Below are positions 1 through 7,556 of a DNA stretch of 25,216 nt, piece by piece. A program made the translations under genes and the position numbers. The notes under the pieces were generated by a model that was given only the letters and a program-made list of their open reading frames with translations, had not been told where the DNA came from and made no database searches. Position 1 is the first letter of the stretch. Each line of letters starts with the position of its first letter. Source of the DNA: CAYSLC01 sp964431545 (GTDB lineage: Bacteria; Desulfobacterota; Desulfobacteria; Desulfobacterales; JAABSP01); NCBI GenBank assembly GCA_964431545.1, contig CAYSLC010000062.1:1-25216 (forward strand), given 5' to 3'.

Positions 1-2168
1 GCCTCCCCGGCCCGGGCCGCCTCCACCGCCGCGTTCAGGGCGAGCAGGTTGGTCTGAAAGGCGATGTTGTCGATGGTTTTGATGATCTGGCCCATCCGGT
101 CCGAGTCGGCCTCGATACGCGACATCCCCTGGGTGAGATCGCTCACCGCGCGCAGGGACCGGGTCGATTGATCGATGTTCTCCCGGATCACCTTCTCGAA
201 CTCCTCGGCGATGCCCACGGTCTCCCGGCTCATGGCGCTCATCTGTTCCAGCGAGGATGCGCTCTGTTCCAGCGCCGCCGCCTGTTCCGAGGAGGTCTCG
301 GACAGCGTCTGCCCGTGGCCGGCCACCTCCCGGGAGGCGGAGGCCACCCGGTCGGCGCTCTGCCGCAGGGCCCCGATGGCCCGGCCGATGGGCCGGCTGA
401 TCACGCCGGAGATCCACAAAGAGGCCCCGATCACCACGATCCCGGCGGCCCCGGCCACGATCAGGATCAGCATCGAGAGGTTCCGGACCACGCCGAAAGC
501 CTCCCCCCGTTCGATCTCCGCGATGAGCGCCCAAGTATGGTCCCCGATGGTGATCGGGGTATAGGCGGAAAGGACGGTCCGGCCGGTATAGTCGGTAATG
601 ACCCCATGGCCGGTGTCGCCGGAAAGGGCCGCCCGGACCGCCGGGGTATCCACCCGCCCCTTTTCCGGACTTGCGAAGGAGGCGGCCACGGAAAAGTGTT
701 CCGGGTCCACATGGGAATCGGATCGCATCCGATGGTCGATCCCCACCAGATAGGTCTCTCCGCTCCGCCCCATGCCGGTCCGCTCCGTCATGATCCGGTT
801 GATCACCTCGATGGGCAGCTGGACGGCGACCACCAGATCCGTCTTTCCGCCGTTGTTCACCGGTTGGACCATGAACGCCGCCGGGCGGCCGTCGAGGGGC
901 GGATAGGGGCGGAAATCGGAGATGCCGAAGGTCCCGGTCTCGACCACCTCTCGAAACAGCCGGCCGAGGGTGGTGTCCGCGTAGACGCCGTCGATCAGAT
1001 CCGTCCCGTGTTCGGGTCCCCGGCCGACGGAATAGAAGATCCGCCCCTCGGGATGGATCAGATAGAAATCCGAATAGCCGTAGGTTTTTACATATTTTTC
1101 GAAGTAATCTTCATCTTCCCCGTCCGTGCGCGGGGCGATCACCTCTTCGAGCCGCATGCTGGTGACCATGGTCCACGACAGTCCGGGGATTTCCAGCGCG
1201 TCATAGCGGGCCAGCTCCAGCGCCCCTCCCGGACCGGTCCGGACCACGGCCCCGGACCGGTCCGGGGCCACCTGGTTCACCAACTCCGGCGGCACCGGCT
1301 CCCCCATCCTTCCGCCCCCCACCTGCTGGTCGCTGGCGAAGGTCGCCCCTTCGCCCGACCAGTCCACCAGGTAGGTCTCTCCGGTGGCGCCCATCCCTTT
1401 GCGCCGCTGGACGACGGTGTTGACGGCATCGGCCCTCAACTGCAGGGCGACCACCCCCACCACCTCGCCGTACCGGGAGATCGGCGCCGCCGCAAAGGCG
1501 ACCTGCCGGTCCCCGGCGGGCGGATACGGGCTGAAATCCTCCAGGGCGCTGCCCTGAAGCCCCTTCTCGAAGGCCCCGGCCAGGTGGGTCTCCGCCAGGG
1601 GACCCCGGAGGACGTTCCCGCCGAGGTCCGGCCCCTGGTTGATGGTATAGACGACGACCCCACCCCGGGAGATCAAAAGCAGGTCCTCATACCCGTAGGC
1701 CTTCTTGAACTGGCGCAAGGAGGCGCCGTGTTTGACTTGATCGTAGAAATTGAACAGATCGACGTTCCGGTTGCCCTCGGCGTCCACCAGGGTTGTGAAA
1801 TCGACCAGGGCGGTCTCCACCGCCGCATTTTTCGAGATGGCGGCGATATCCCCCATCACACTGTCGAAGTATTCCTTCAACTGGGCCCGTTTGATATCCT
1901 GAACGGTGTGAAACTTCTCGAAGGCCGAGGATTTGAACCCCGCCACCGTCTCCAGAAGCGCGCGCATGTTGGCCCGCCGTTCCGAAAAAAGGTCCTCGAT
2001 CCTGCGTTTTTTGACCTCCCGCACACTGATGAGCCGGGAAAAAGCGCCCTCCTTCAACGCCTCGGTGGACCGGGTCTGGGCCACCAGGCCGAGGACGATC
2101 AATGGAAGGAGGCTGACGACCAGAAAGGCCCCCATCAGTTTGGTTCTCATTTTCAACCCTTTGAACAT
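1..2168 (-). CDS. Methyl-accepting chemotaxis protein, C-terminus cut by window edge
   Basis: Transmembrane chemoreceptor that would pass periplasmic ligand signals to CheA/CheW. 722 codons are visible from the ATG at 2168-2166, preceded by GGAGG five bases upstream; a second in-frame ATG is at 2150. Residues about 12-31 form the first membrane segment and about 560-586 the second. Between them lies a long extracytoplasmic region with two homologous modules: the first has YGYEDLLLI near residue 158, the second YGYSDFYLI near 363, and each is followed by a GPxxGT/GGN-type stretch, a PYPP motif and a GxxGETYLV motif. This resembles duplicated Cache/PDC ligand sensors. A HAMP-like linker follows, and the last visible residues, IAFQTNLLALNAAVEAARAG, are the conserved start of the MCP signalling hairpin. 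The remainder of the signalling domain lies outside the window. The ligand cannot be told. Family assignment is very secure. Confidence 0.95.
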   Translation of the reverse strand, partial: MFKGLKMRTKLMGAFLVVSLLPLIVLGLVAQTRSTEALKEGAFSRLISVREVKKRRIEDLFSERRANMRALLETVAGFKSSAFEKFHTVQDIKRAQLKEYFDSVMGDIAAISKNAAVETALVDFTTLVDAEGNRNVDLFNFYDQVKHGASLRQFKKAYGYEDLLLISRGGVVVYTINQGPDLGGNVLRGPLAETHLAGAFEKGLQGSALEDFSPYPPAGDRQVAFAAAPISRYGEVVGVVALQLRADAVNTVVQRRKGMGATGETYLVDWSGEGATFASDQQVGGGRMGEPVPPELVNQVAPDRSGAVVRTGPGGALELARYDALEIPGLSWTMVTSMRLEEVIAPRTDGEDEDYFEKYVKTYGYSDFYLIHPEGRIFYSVGRGPEHGTDLIDGVYADTTLGRLFREVVETGTFGISDFRPYPPLDGRPAAFMVQPVNNGGKTDLVVAVQLPIEVINRIMTERTGMGRSGETYLVGIDHRMRSDSHVDPEHFSVAASFASPEKGRVDTPAVRAALSGDTGHGVITDYTGRTVLSAYTPITIGDHTWALIAEIERGEAFGVVRNLSMLILIVAGAAGIVVIGASLWISGVISRPIGRAIGALRQSADRVASASREVAGHGQTLSETSSEQAAALEQSASSLEQMSAMSRETVGIAEEFEKVIRENIDQSTRSLRAVSDLTQGMSRIEADSDRMGQIIKTIDNIAFQTNLLALNAAVEAARAGE

Positions 2169-2549
2169 GGTCACCTCCCGCGCATGGATCCGGCCCTGTG
2201 TTTGGTTTATCCGGAGACCGGGATCGGAATCGCGTCTTTCCTCAAACGCTTCCGATTACAAAATTAGAATTATCGAGTGTCGCTGGGACCTCGCTATGGC
2301 ACCGCCCCTCCATCCGAGTGGAAAGGTCGGCAATCCGACGAAATTTAGGGGTTCTGTTGACGGAACGCAAGGGAAAAAGCCCCGGAGATCCGGTTCCGAG
2401 GAGTCCGGTCAGGGGTCGGGGCCGGAAAAACCATTGCATTTTCTTCAATCCCGTGCGATTGTTCCGCGGAAAATGAGGTTGCATTCCATTTAGGTGGTTC
2501 GATAAAGGTCGCCCCCAGCGTAAACCTCGGATGAGGGAGGAGTTTCTCG
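2169..2549. other. Divergent intergenic region, no gene seen
   Basis: This 381-base stretch separates the minus-strand chemoreceptor from the plus-strand metabolic/TRAP operon, so it should hold promoters for both. Short open frames on both strands have no coding character and no recognisable product. A weak sigma-70-like arrangement for the plus strand (TTGCAT near 2473, GATAAA about 16 bases on) can be drawn, but it is no better than chance. No convincing sigma-54 element, riboswitch or terminator was found. Confidence 0.4.
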
Positions 2550-3176
2550 ATGGCGCAACCGTCCCAATTTGACGTTCACCCGGGTCCGGTGGACTGGAGC
2601 GGCTTGAAGGAGGAGCTGGTCCGGCTTCCGAAAGAGACCTTGGCGGAGCTGATCAACGTCTGGATCAAGACCTTCTGGACCACCCAGAACCACTGGATGG
2701 TCCTCACCGAGGAGCGGCACGGGTTCGAGGAGGCCGCCCGCATGGACGAAAGGATCTGGGCGCGCGTGGGCCCGGTTCAGGCCTATCGGGTCAAAGAGAC
2801 CCTGGGCCTGGGAGAGGATGTCCGTTCCCTGGCGGTCATGCTGAAACTGACCGCCCCCCAGTGGCCTCCGGCGGGGTTCGACTGGGAGATCGATTCCATC
2901 GATGCGGACCGGCTGACCCTAACCGTCCGCCAGTGCCCCATGGGGTCCTACCGCAAGAAGAAGAACCTGCCCCTTTTGCCCTGTAAACAGGTGGCCCCTC
3001 CGCTCTACATCGGCATGGCCCGGGTGATCAACGAACGGTTCCACGTCGACTGCCTCCACGCCCATCCCGATCCACCGGTGGAAGGGGTGATGTGCCGCTG
3101 GGCGTTCGGGCTATCTCCACCGGAACCGGAGACAGGGGCCGGTGCGAAGGGGATCGGGTCGGAACAGGCCGAATAG
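2550..3176 (+). CDS. DUF6125-like conserved protein with four spaced cysteines
   Basis: A 208-residue soluble protein without signal peptide or membrane segment. The start is supported by GGGAGGAG seven bases before the ATG. An N-terminal helical half (about 20-100, with the aromatic run FWTTQNHW near 42-49) is followed by a half with Cys129, Cys145, Cys168 and Cys182, the last in the motif MCRWAF. The order of features (helical LxELxxxW start, a short cysteine segment, an LPCK motif, a C-terminal CxWxF-type motif) resembles the DUF6125 family of anaerobes as I remember it; that link is from memory and not searched. The four cysteines could bind a metal or Fe-S centre, which is inference. The CoA-transferase gene begins 12 bases after its stop, so the two are very probably co-transcribed. 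Function is unknown; the context suggests a role in metabolism of the acid imported by the downstream TRAP system. Confidence 0.75.
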   Translation: MAQPSQFDVHPGPVDWSGLKEELVRLPKETLAELINVWIKTFWTTQNHWMVLTEERHGFEEAARMDERIWARVGPVQAYRVKETLGLGEDVRSLAVMLKLTAPQWPPAGFDWEIDSIDADRLTLTVRQCPMGSYRKKKNLPLLPCKQVAPPLYIGMARVINERFHVDCLHAHPDPPVEGVMCRWAFGLSPPEPETGAGAKGIGSEQAE

Positions 3177-3188
3177 GAGCCGAAATCC

Positions 3189-4412
3189 ATGACCGAAACC
3201 AAACCCCTCCAAGGCATCAAGATCCTCGACCTCACCTGGGTCTACGCCGGCCCGTTCGCCACCATGATGCTCGCCGATCTGGGGGCCGAGGTGGTCAAAC
3301 TGGAGGCGCCGCCCCACGGCGACTGGACCCGGACCGTCCCGCCGTTCCGCAACGGCGCCAGCGGTTATTACTACATGCTCAACCGCAGGAAGCGCTCCAT
3401 GGCCATCGATCTGCGCGCGCAAAGGGGCAAGGAGATCTTCCTGGATCTGATTCCCCGCTTCGACGTGGTCACCGAGAATTTCAAGGCCGGCACCCTGGAC
3501 CGGCTGGGGCTGGGGTATGAACGGGCCCGGGCGATCAACCCCCGGATCATCTACGGCGCCATCAACGGCTTCGGCAGCACCGGCCCCTACGCCAAGATGC
3601 CGTGTGTCGATCCGGTGGCCCAGGCCATGGGCGGCCTGATGAGCCTCACCGGCTTCCCCGGCCAGCCGCCGGTCAAGACCGGACCGGCGGTGGCCGACTC
3701 CCTGGCCGGCCTCTACCTGGCCCTGGGCATCCTGGCGGCCCTTCGCCAGCGGGACCTCTCCGGCGAGGGATCGCGGCTGGAGGTCCCCATGCTCGACTGC
3801 GTCTTCTCGGTTCTGGAGGAAGCCGTGGTCCGGGCCAGCATGACCGGAAACGCACTGCCGGCCCGGGGCAACACCGATCCCCTGGGCGCCCCGTGGGATG
3901 CGTTCCAGACCCGGGACGGCCGGTGGATCATGGTCTGCAACCTCGATCCCCGGCGGTTTACCGACGTCTACCGGAAGATCGGCCGGCCGGAGATCGCCGA
4001 GGCCTACGGCGGCGCCGACCCGGATGCGGCGGAACGGCGGGCCCGGGATCTGCCCGAACTCAACCGGATCTTCGCCCAATGGGCCGAGAAACGGACCGCG
4101 GCGGAACTTCAGGCGTTTCTCCTGGAGATGAACATCCCCAACGGCGCCGTCAAAGGCGTGGAAGAGCTGCTGGACGATCCCCACCTGAACCACCGCAATA
4201 CGGTGGTGGACATCGATCATCCCCGGCTCGGACGCTTCAAGACCTTCAATTTCCCGGTGAGCTTCTCCGGCCTCACCACGGGGATCGAGCCGGGGGAAAA
4301 CCCGCCGGATGCCGACTTGGGGGAGCACACCGGACAGGTGCTCCGGGAGATCCTGGGCCTAAAGGAATCGGAGATCTCGGCGCTGCGGGAACAGAAAGTC
4401 ATCTGGGCCTGA
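3189..4412 (+). CDS. CaiB/BaiF family (class III) CoA-transferase
   Basis: Predicted cytoplasmic enzyme that moves CoA from an acyl-CoA donor to a free carboxylic acid. Its 407 residues are the usual length for the family. The N-terminal signature is clear: LQGIKILDLTWVYAGPF (7-23), LGAEVVKLE (31-39), then LNRRKRSMAIDL (64-75) and a FGSTGPYA motif (128-135). Asp141 in CVDPVAQAMGG sits where the family has its catalytic aspartate. AGGAG lies nine bases before the ATG. It is 12 bases from the upstream gene and 57 bases from the downstream TRAP binding-protein gene, which suggests that an acid brought in by the transporter is activated to its CoA thioester here. The substrate cannot be read from the sequence; in related anaerobes such enzymes act on aromatic acids, dicarboxylates, carnitine-like compounds and others. 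Confidence 0.92.
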   Translation: MTETKPLQGIKILDLTWVYAGPFATMMLADLGAEVVKLEAPPHGDWTRTVPPFRNGASGYYYMLNRRKRSMAIDLRAQRGKEIFLDLIPRFDVVTENFKAGTLDRLGLGYERARAINPRIIYGAINGFGSTGPYAKMPCVDPVAQAMGGLMSLTGFPGQPPVKTGPAVADSLAGLYLALGILAALRQRDLSGEGSRLEVPMLDCVFSVLEEAVVRASMTGNALPARGNTDPLGAPWDAFQTRDGRWIMVCNLDPRRFTDVYRKIGRPEIAEAYGGADPDAAERRARDLPELNRIFAQWAEKRTAAELQAFLLEMNIPNGAVKGVEELLDDPHLNHRNTVVDIDHPRLGRFKTFNFPVSFSGLTTGIEPGENPPDADLGEHTGQVLREILGLKESEISALREQKVIWA

Positions 4413-4469
4413 GCGTAATCGACGGCCCCCACAACAACCCGATAGAGATGGATAAGGAGGAGCGAGACG

Positions 4470-5483
4470 ATGTACCGGCGGATCATGGGTATCTTTCTGG
4501 CAATCATCGGCGTCCTTGTGATCGCCACGGGTCCGGCCCGGGCCGAGACCTTCAACTGGCGTGTTCAGAGCGCTTTCGCCCGGGGAGACTTTTCGGCGGA
4601 CCTGCTGCCGTCCTTCGCCGCCGAGGTGAAGGAGAAAAGCAACGGGCGGATCAATCTCCAGGTCTTCTACGCCGGAGATCTAGTCCCCGCCGACGACACC
4701 TTCAAGGCGACCCGGGACGGCATCATCCAGATGGCCCAGACCTGCGGCGTCCTCTGGTCCGGCGAGGTCCCCATTCTGGGGCTCGAATTCGGGCTTCCCT
4801 TCGGGTTCAAGGGCGACCTGGAGGAGGTGGAGCGGCTGGTGGAGGAGGCCGGGCTCTACCAGATGTGGAAGAGAGCCTACGCCCGGAACAACTGCCACCT
4901 GCTGGGCATCCACACCTATGGCCCCTACCCGGCCATCGCCTCCAACAAGCCGATCCGGACGGTGGCCGATTTCAAGGGGCTCAAGGTCCGGGCCATCCTG
5001 GAGGTCGCCGATCTGCTGAAAGAGCTGGGGGCGGCCCCGGGCTACGTCCCCGGCGGGGAGATCGCCACGGCGCTGAAGTTCGGCACCTTCGACGCGGCCA
5101 CCTACTCCATCGACGCCATCCGTGGGTTCAAATGGCACGAGATCATCGACTACTACATCCTGCCCTACTGGGTCGACTGGTATTTCGGCGACGTGATCGT
5201 CAACCAGAAGGCGTGGGACAGCCTTCCGGAGGACCTGCGGAAGATCCTGCAAACGGCGATGGTCACCTACGGGAACCGGGTGGAAGAGGCCTATGTGAAG
5301 GAGATGGATGTGGTGGTGGAGAAGGCCGCGGAGCTGGGCTACCAGGTGATCACCATGCCGGAGGAGGAGGTGGCGAAGATCCGCCGCATCGCCATCGAAA
5401 AGGTATGGCCCAAATACGCAAAAAAATGCCCGGAGTGCGCCAAGGCCATCGAAAACATCCGCAAGTTCCATGGCCTGGAATAG
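4470..5483 (+). CDS. TRAP transporter solute-binding protein (DctP type)
   Basis: Periplasmic substrate receptor of a tripartite ATP-independent transporter, 337 residues. AAGGAGG precedes the ATG at good distance. A Sec signal peptide is evident: basic MYRR, a hydrophobic stretch to about residue 20, and a predicted cut after ARA (residue 25). The DctP fold shows in FYAGDLVPADDTFKATRDG, the GPYPAIASNKPIRTVADFKG stretch, and Arg174 in LKVRAI, the position of the conserved arginine that binds the substrate carboxylate in the family. The segment GGEIATALKFGTFDAATYS, the usual E-x-x-x-A-L-x-x-G-x-x-D-A module, is intact. Near the C-terminus a KCPEC pair of cysteines is shared with the paralogue at 7553-8653. 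The coding region overlaps the next gene by 14 bases. Substrate is probably an organic acid; identity unknown. Confidence 0.95.
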   Translation: MYRRIMGIFLAIIGVLVIATGPARAETFNWRVQSAFARGDFSADLLPSFAAEVKEKSNGRINLQVFYAGDLVPADDTFKATRDGIIQMAQTCGVLWSGEVPILGLEFGLPFGFKGDLEEVERLVEEAGLYQMWKRAYARNNCHLLGIHTYGPYPAIASNKPIRTVADFKGLKVRAILEVADLLKELGAAPGYVPGGEIATALKFGTFDAATYSIDAIRGFKWHEIIDYYILPYWVDWYFGDVIVNQKAWDSLPEDLRKILQTAMVTYGNRVEEAYVKEMDVVVEKAAELGYQVITMPEEEVAKIRRIAIEKVWPKYAKKCPECAKAIENIRKFHGLE

Positions 5484-6000
5484 GACCGCCGCGTCGATCC
5501 TTCCGGCCCTGCCCGGAAGGATCGACGCCCTCAATGCATGGGTCGGCCGGATCTTCAGCCCGGTGCTGATCCTCATCACGCTCCTGGCGGTCTATGAGGT
5601 CTTCCGCCGCTACTTCCTCTCCGATCCGACCACCTGGGTGTGGGAGATCAATTCCCAGCTCATGTGCCTGGCGGGAGCCATGGCGGGCGGCTATGCCCTG
5701 CTGCGGGGAACCCACGTATCGGTGGACATCCTTGCCGTCCGGCTGTCGCCCCGGACCCGGGCCGCCCTGGATCTTCTCACCGCGCCTTTTTTCTTCCTCT
5801 TCGTGGGGTGTCTGATCTGGTTCGGCACGGTGGAGGCCGTACGGGCGTTCTCGTCCCACCAGCGGATCATCTCACAGTTCGCCTCACCCCTGTGGCCCAT
5901 CAAGGCCGCCGTCCCGATCGGGGGGATCCTCATCGGTCTTCAGGGTGTCGCCAAGCTGATCCGGGACATCCGCGTCGTCCGCGCCACCGAGAGATCCTGA
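5470..6000 (+). CDS. TRAP transporter small permease subunit (DctQ type)
   Basis: Small membrane subunit of the TRAP transporter, 176 residues with four predicted membrane helices (about 27-47, 61-81, 97-119 and 140-162). The family pattern is present: VYEVFRRYFL near the end of helix 1, then WEINSQLMCLAGAMAGGYALLRGTHVSVDIL. The start overlaps the preceding binding-protein gene by 14 bases and has no strong ribosome site of its own, which suggests translational coupling. It forms a complex with the large permease encoded four bases downstream. Confidence 0.93.
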   Translation: MAWNRTAASILPALPGRIDALNAWVGRIFSPVLILITLLAVYEVFRRYFLSDPTTWVWEINSQLMCLAGAMAGGYALLRGTHVSVDILAVRLSPRTRAALDLLTAPFFFLFVGCLIWFGTVEAVRAFSSHQRIISQFASPLWPIKAAVPIGGILIGLQGVAKLIRDIRVVRATERS

Positions 6001-6004
6001 ACCG

Positions 6005-7315
6005 TTGGATATCGGCGCCGTCACCCTGCTGATCTTCGGCAGCATGTTTCTGCTGCTGTCGACCGGCCTGCCGGTCGCCTTCGCCCTCGGCGGGCTGGCC
6101 CTCGTATTCACGTATTTCCTCTGGGGCCCCGAAGCGCTGATGACCGTCTCCTACGCCGCCTACAACACCTGGAGTTCCCCGATCCTCATGGCGGCGCCCC
6201 TGTTTCTGCTCATGGGAAACCTCCTGCAGGAATCGGGTATCGCCGATGACGTGTACGAGATGTTCTATTATTGGACCGGAAGCCTCCGGGGCGGATTGGC
6301 GATGGGAACCGTGGGCATCTGCACCATTTTCGCCGCCATCATGGGGATCAGCGGGGCATCCACCATTACGATGGGGCTCATCGCCATGCCCTCCATGATG
6401 AGCCGCGGCTATGACAAGGGCATCGTGATCGGTTCCATCGCCGCCGGCGGTGTCCTGGGAATCATCATTCCTCCCAGCGTCATCATGATCCTGTACGCCA
6501 TGATCGGCCGGGAGTCGGTGGGGGACATGTTCGCCGGCGGCATCGTGCCGGGCCTTCTGCTGGCGACACTCTATATCGTCTACATCGGCGTCCGCTGCCA
6601 CCTCCGCCCGGAGCTAGGGCCTCCGGTCTCCTCGGAAAAGCGCGTGGGTTGGCGGGAGAAGCTTCAGTCCCTGCGGGCGGTCGTTCTCCCCGTGCTCCTG
6701 ATCGCCATGGTGCTGATCACCATCTATGCCGGGATCTGCACCCCGACCGAAGCCTCCGCGGTGGGTGCCATGGGCGCCTTCCTCTGTACCTTCTTATATG
6801 GAAGACTCTCCGTGGAAGTGGTCGGCCGCTCCGCGCGGCGGACCTTCGAGCTGACCGGCATGCTCCTGTGGATCCTTTTGGGGGCGACCGTCTTCAACAG
6901 CCTCTACCGCGCCGCCGGAGCCCAGGAGCTGATCGTCGGCCTGGTGGACCGACTCGGGCTCCATCCCTGGATGGTGCTTATTCTGATGATGGCCTCCCTG
7001 TTCATCCTGGGGATGCTCATGGACGACTTCGCCGTGATCATGCTCTGCGCGCCTCTCTATGTACCCATTGTCAGGACCCTCGGTTTCGATACCCTCTGGT
7101 TCGCCATCCTGTTCATGATCAACATGCAGATGGCCTACCTCACCCCTCCTTACGGATTCAACCTCTTCTATATCAAATCGGTGGTGCCGGAAGGGGTTTC
7201 CATGGGGGATATCTACCGGTCGGTGCTCCCGTTCATCGGCCTTCAAATCATCGCGCTGGTGTTGGTGATGCTCTTCCCCCAGCTGGCGTTGTGGCTTCCC
7301 CGGCTATTGAAATGA
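6005..7315 (+). CDS. TRAP transporter large permease subunit (DctM type)
   Basis: Main ion-coupled membrane subunit of the TRAP transporter, 436 residues, strongly hydrophobic with about 12 membrane segments. Family motifs include LLLSTGLPVAFALGGLAL near the N-terminus, SPILMAAPLFLLMGNLL, IMGISGASTITMGLIAMPSM, GGVLGIIIPPSVIMILYAM, and near the end AYLTPPYGFNLFYIKSV. The chosen start is TTG at 6005, four bases after the DctQ stop, because it gives the usual short hydrophobic N-terminus; an ATG at 6044 would remove part of the first helix. The tight packing with dctP and dctQ shows a single transport operon. Confidence 0.94.
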   Translation: MDIGAVTLLIFGSMFLLLSTGLPVAFALGGLALVFTYFLWGPEALMTVSYAAYNTWSSPILMAAPLFLLMGNLLQESGIADDVYEMFYYWTGSLRGGLAMGTVGICTIFAAIMGISGASTITMGLIAMPSMMSRGYDKGIVIGSIAAGGVLGIIIPPSVIMILYAMIGRESVGDMFAGGIVPGLLLATLYIVYIGVRCHLRPELGPPVSSEKRVGWREKLQSLRAVVLPVLLIAMVLITIYAGICTPTEASAVGAMGAFLCTFLYGRLSVEVVGRSARRTFELTGMLLWILLGATVFNSLYRAAGAQELIVGLVDRLGLHPWMVLILMMASLFILGMLMDDFAVIMLCAPLYVPIVRTLGFDTLWFAILFMINMQMAYLTPPYGFNLFYIKSVVPEGVSMGDIYRSVLPFIGLQIIALVLVMLFPQLALWLPRLLK

Positions 7316-7328
7316 GAACAGATTCTCC

Positions 7329-7556
7329 ATGATTGTCGACTTCCGTGTGATCCCGCCCCTGCCTGGAACCCTGAAATCGTTCCTCGGTCCGGAAAGGGAG
7401 GGGTTTCGCTATGGGCAAATGTACCCGCAAGGAAAAAAAGTGGTGGGCGCCCTGCCGATCAAGCCGTCGGTGAAGGAGAAGTGGCTGGGGGGGACCGCCG
7501 GACGGCTACTGGACCTGGACGTTCGCGGCATGCGGGATGAGGAAGAAAAGACGTGA
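7329..7556 (+). pseudogene. Short ORF, possible truncated amidohydrolase N-terminus
   Basis: A 75-residue open frame 13 bases after the large permease gene. Its opening MIVDFRVIPPLPG resembles the first residues of some amidohydrolase-superfamily (TIM-barrel) proteins of anaerobes, which start MI(I/V)DFRxRPP; that is from memory and not searched. A full enzyme is about 300 residues longer, so this would be a remnant holding only the first part. After about residue 50 the sequence becomes charged and low in complexity, ending GMRDEEEKT, with no later domain. The stop overlaps the GTG start of the next gene (GTGA at 7553-7556), so it may now serve to couple translation of the downstream binding protein. 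It has no strong ribosome site (TGAGAA only). It could equally be a small gene of unknown function or a chance ORF. Confidence 0.4.

Noticed and set aside
2181..2196. Sigma-54-like GG-N10-GC upstream of the chemoreceptor gene
   Set aside because: It lies about 14 bases from the start codon, so transcription would begin within the ribosome-binding site, and the flanking consensus is poor.
168..2267. Plus-strand 699-codon frame
   Set aside because: Antisense to the chemoreceptor, low-complexity composition, no recognisable domain.
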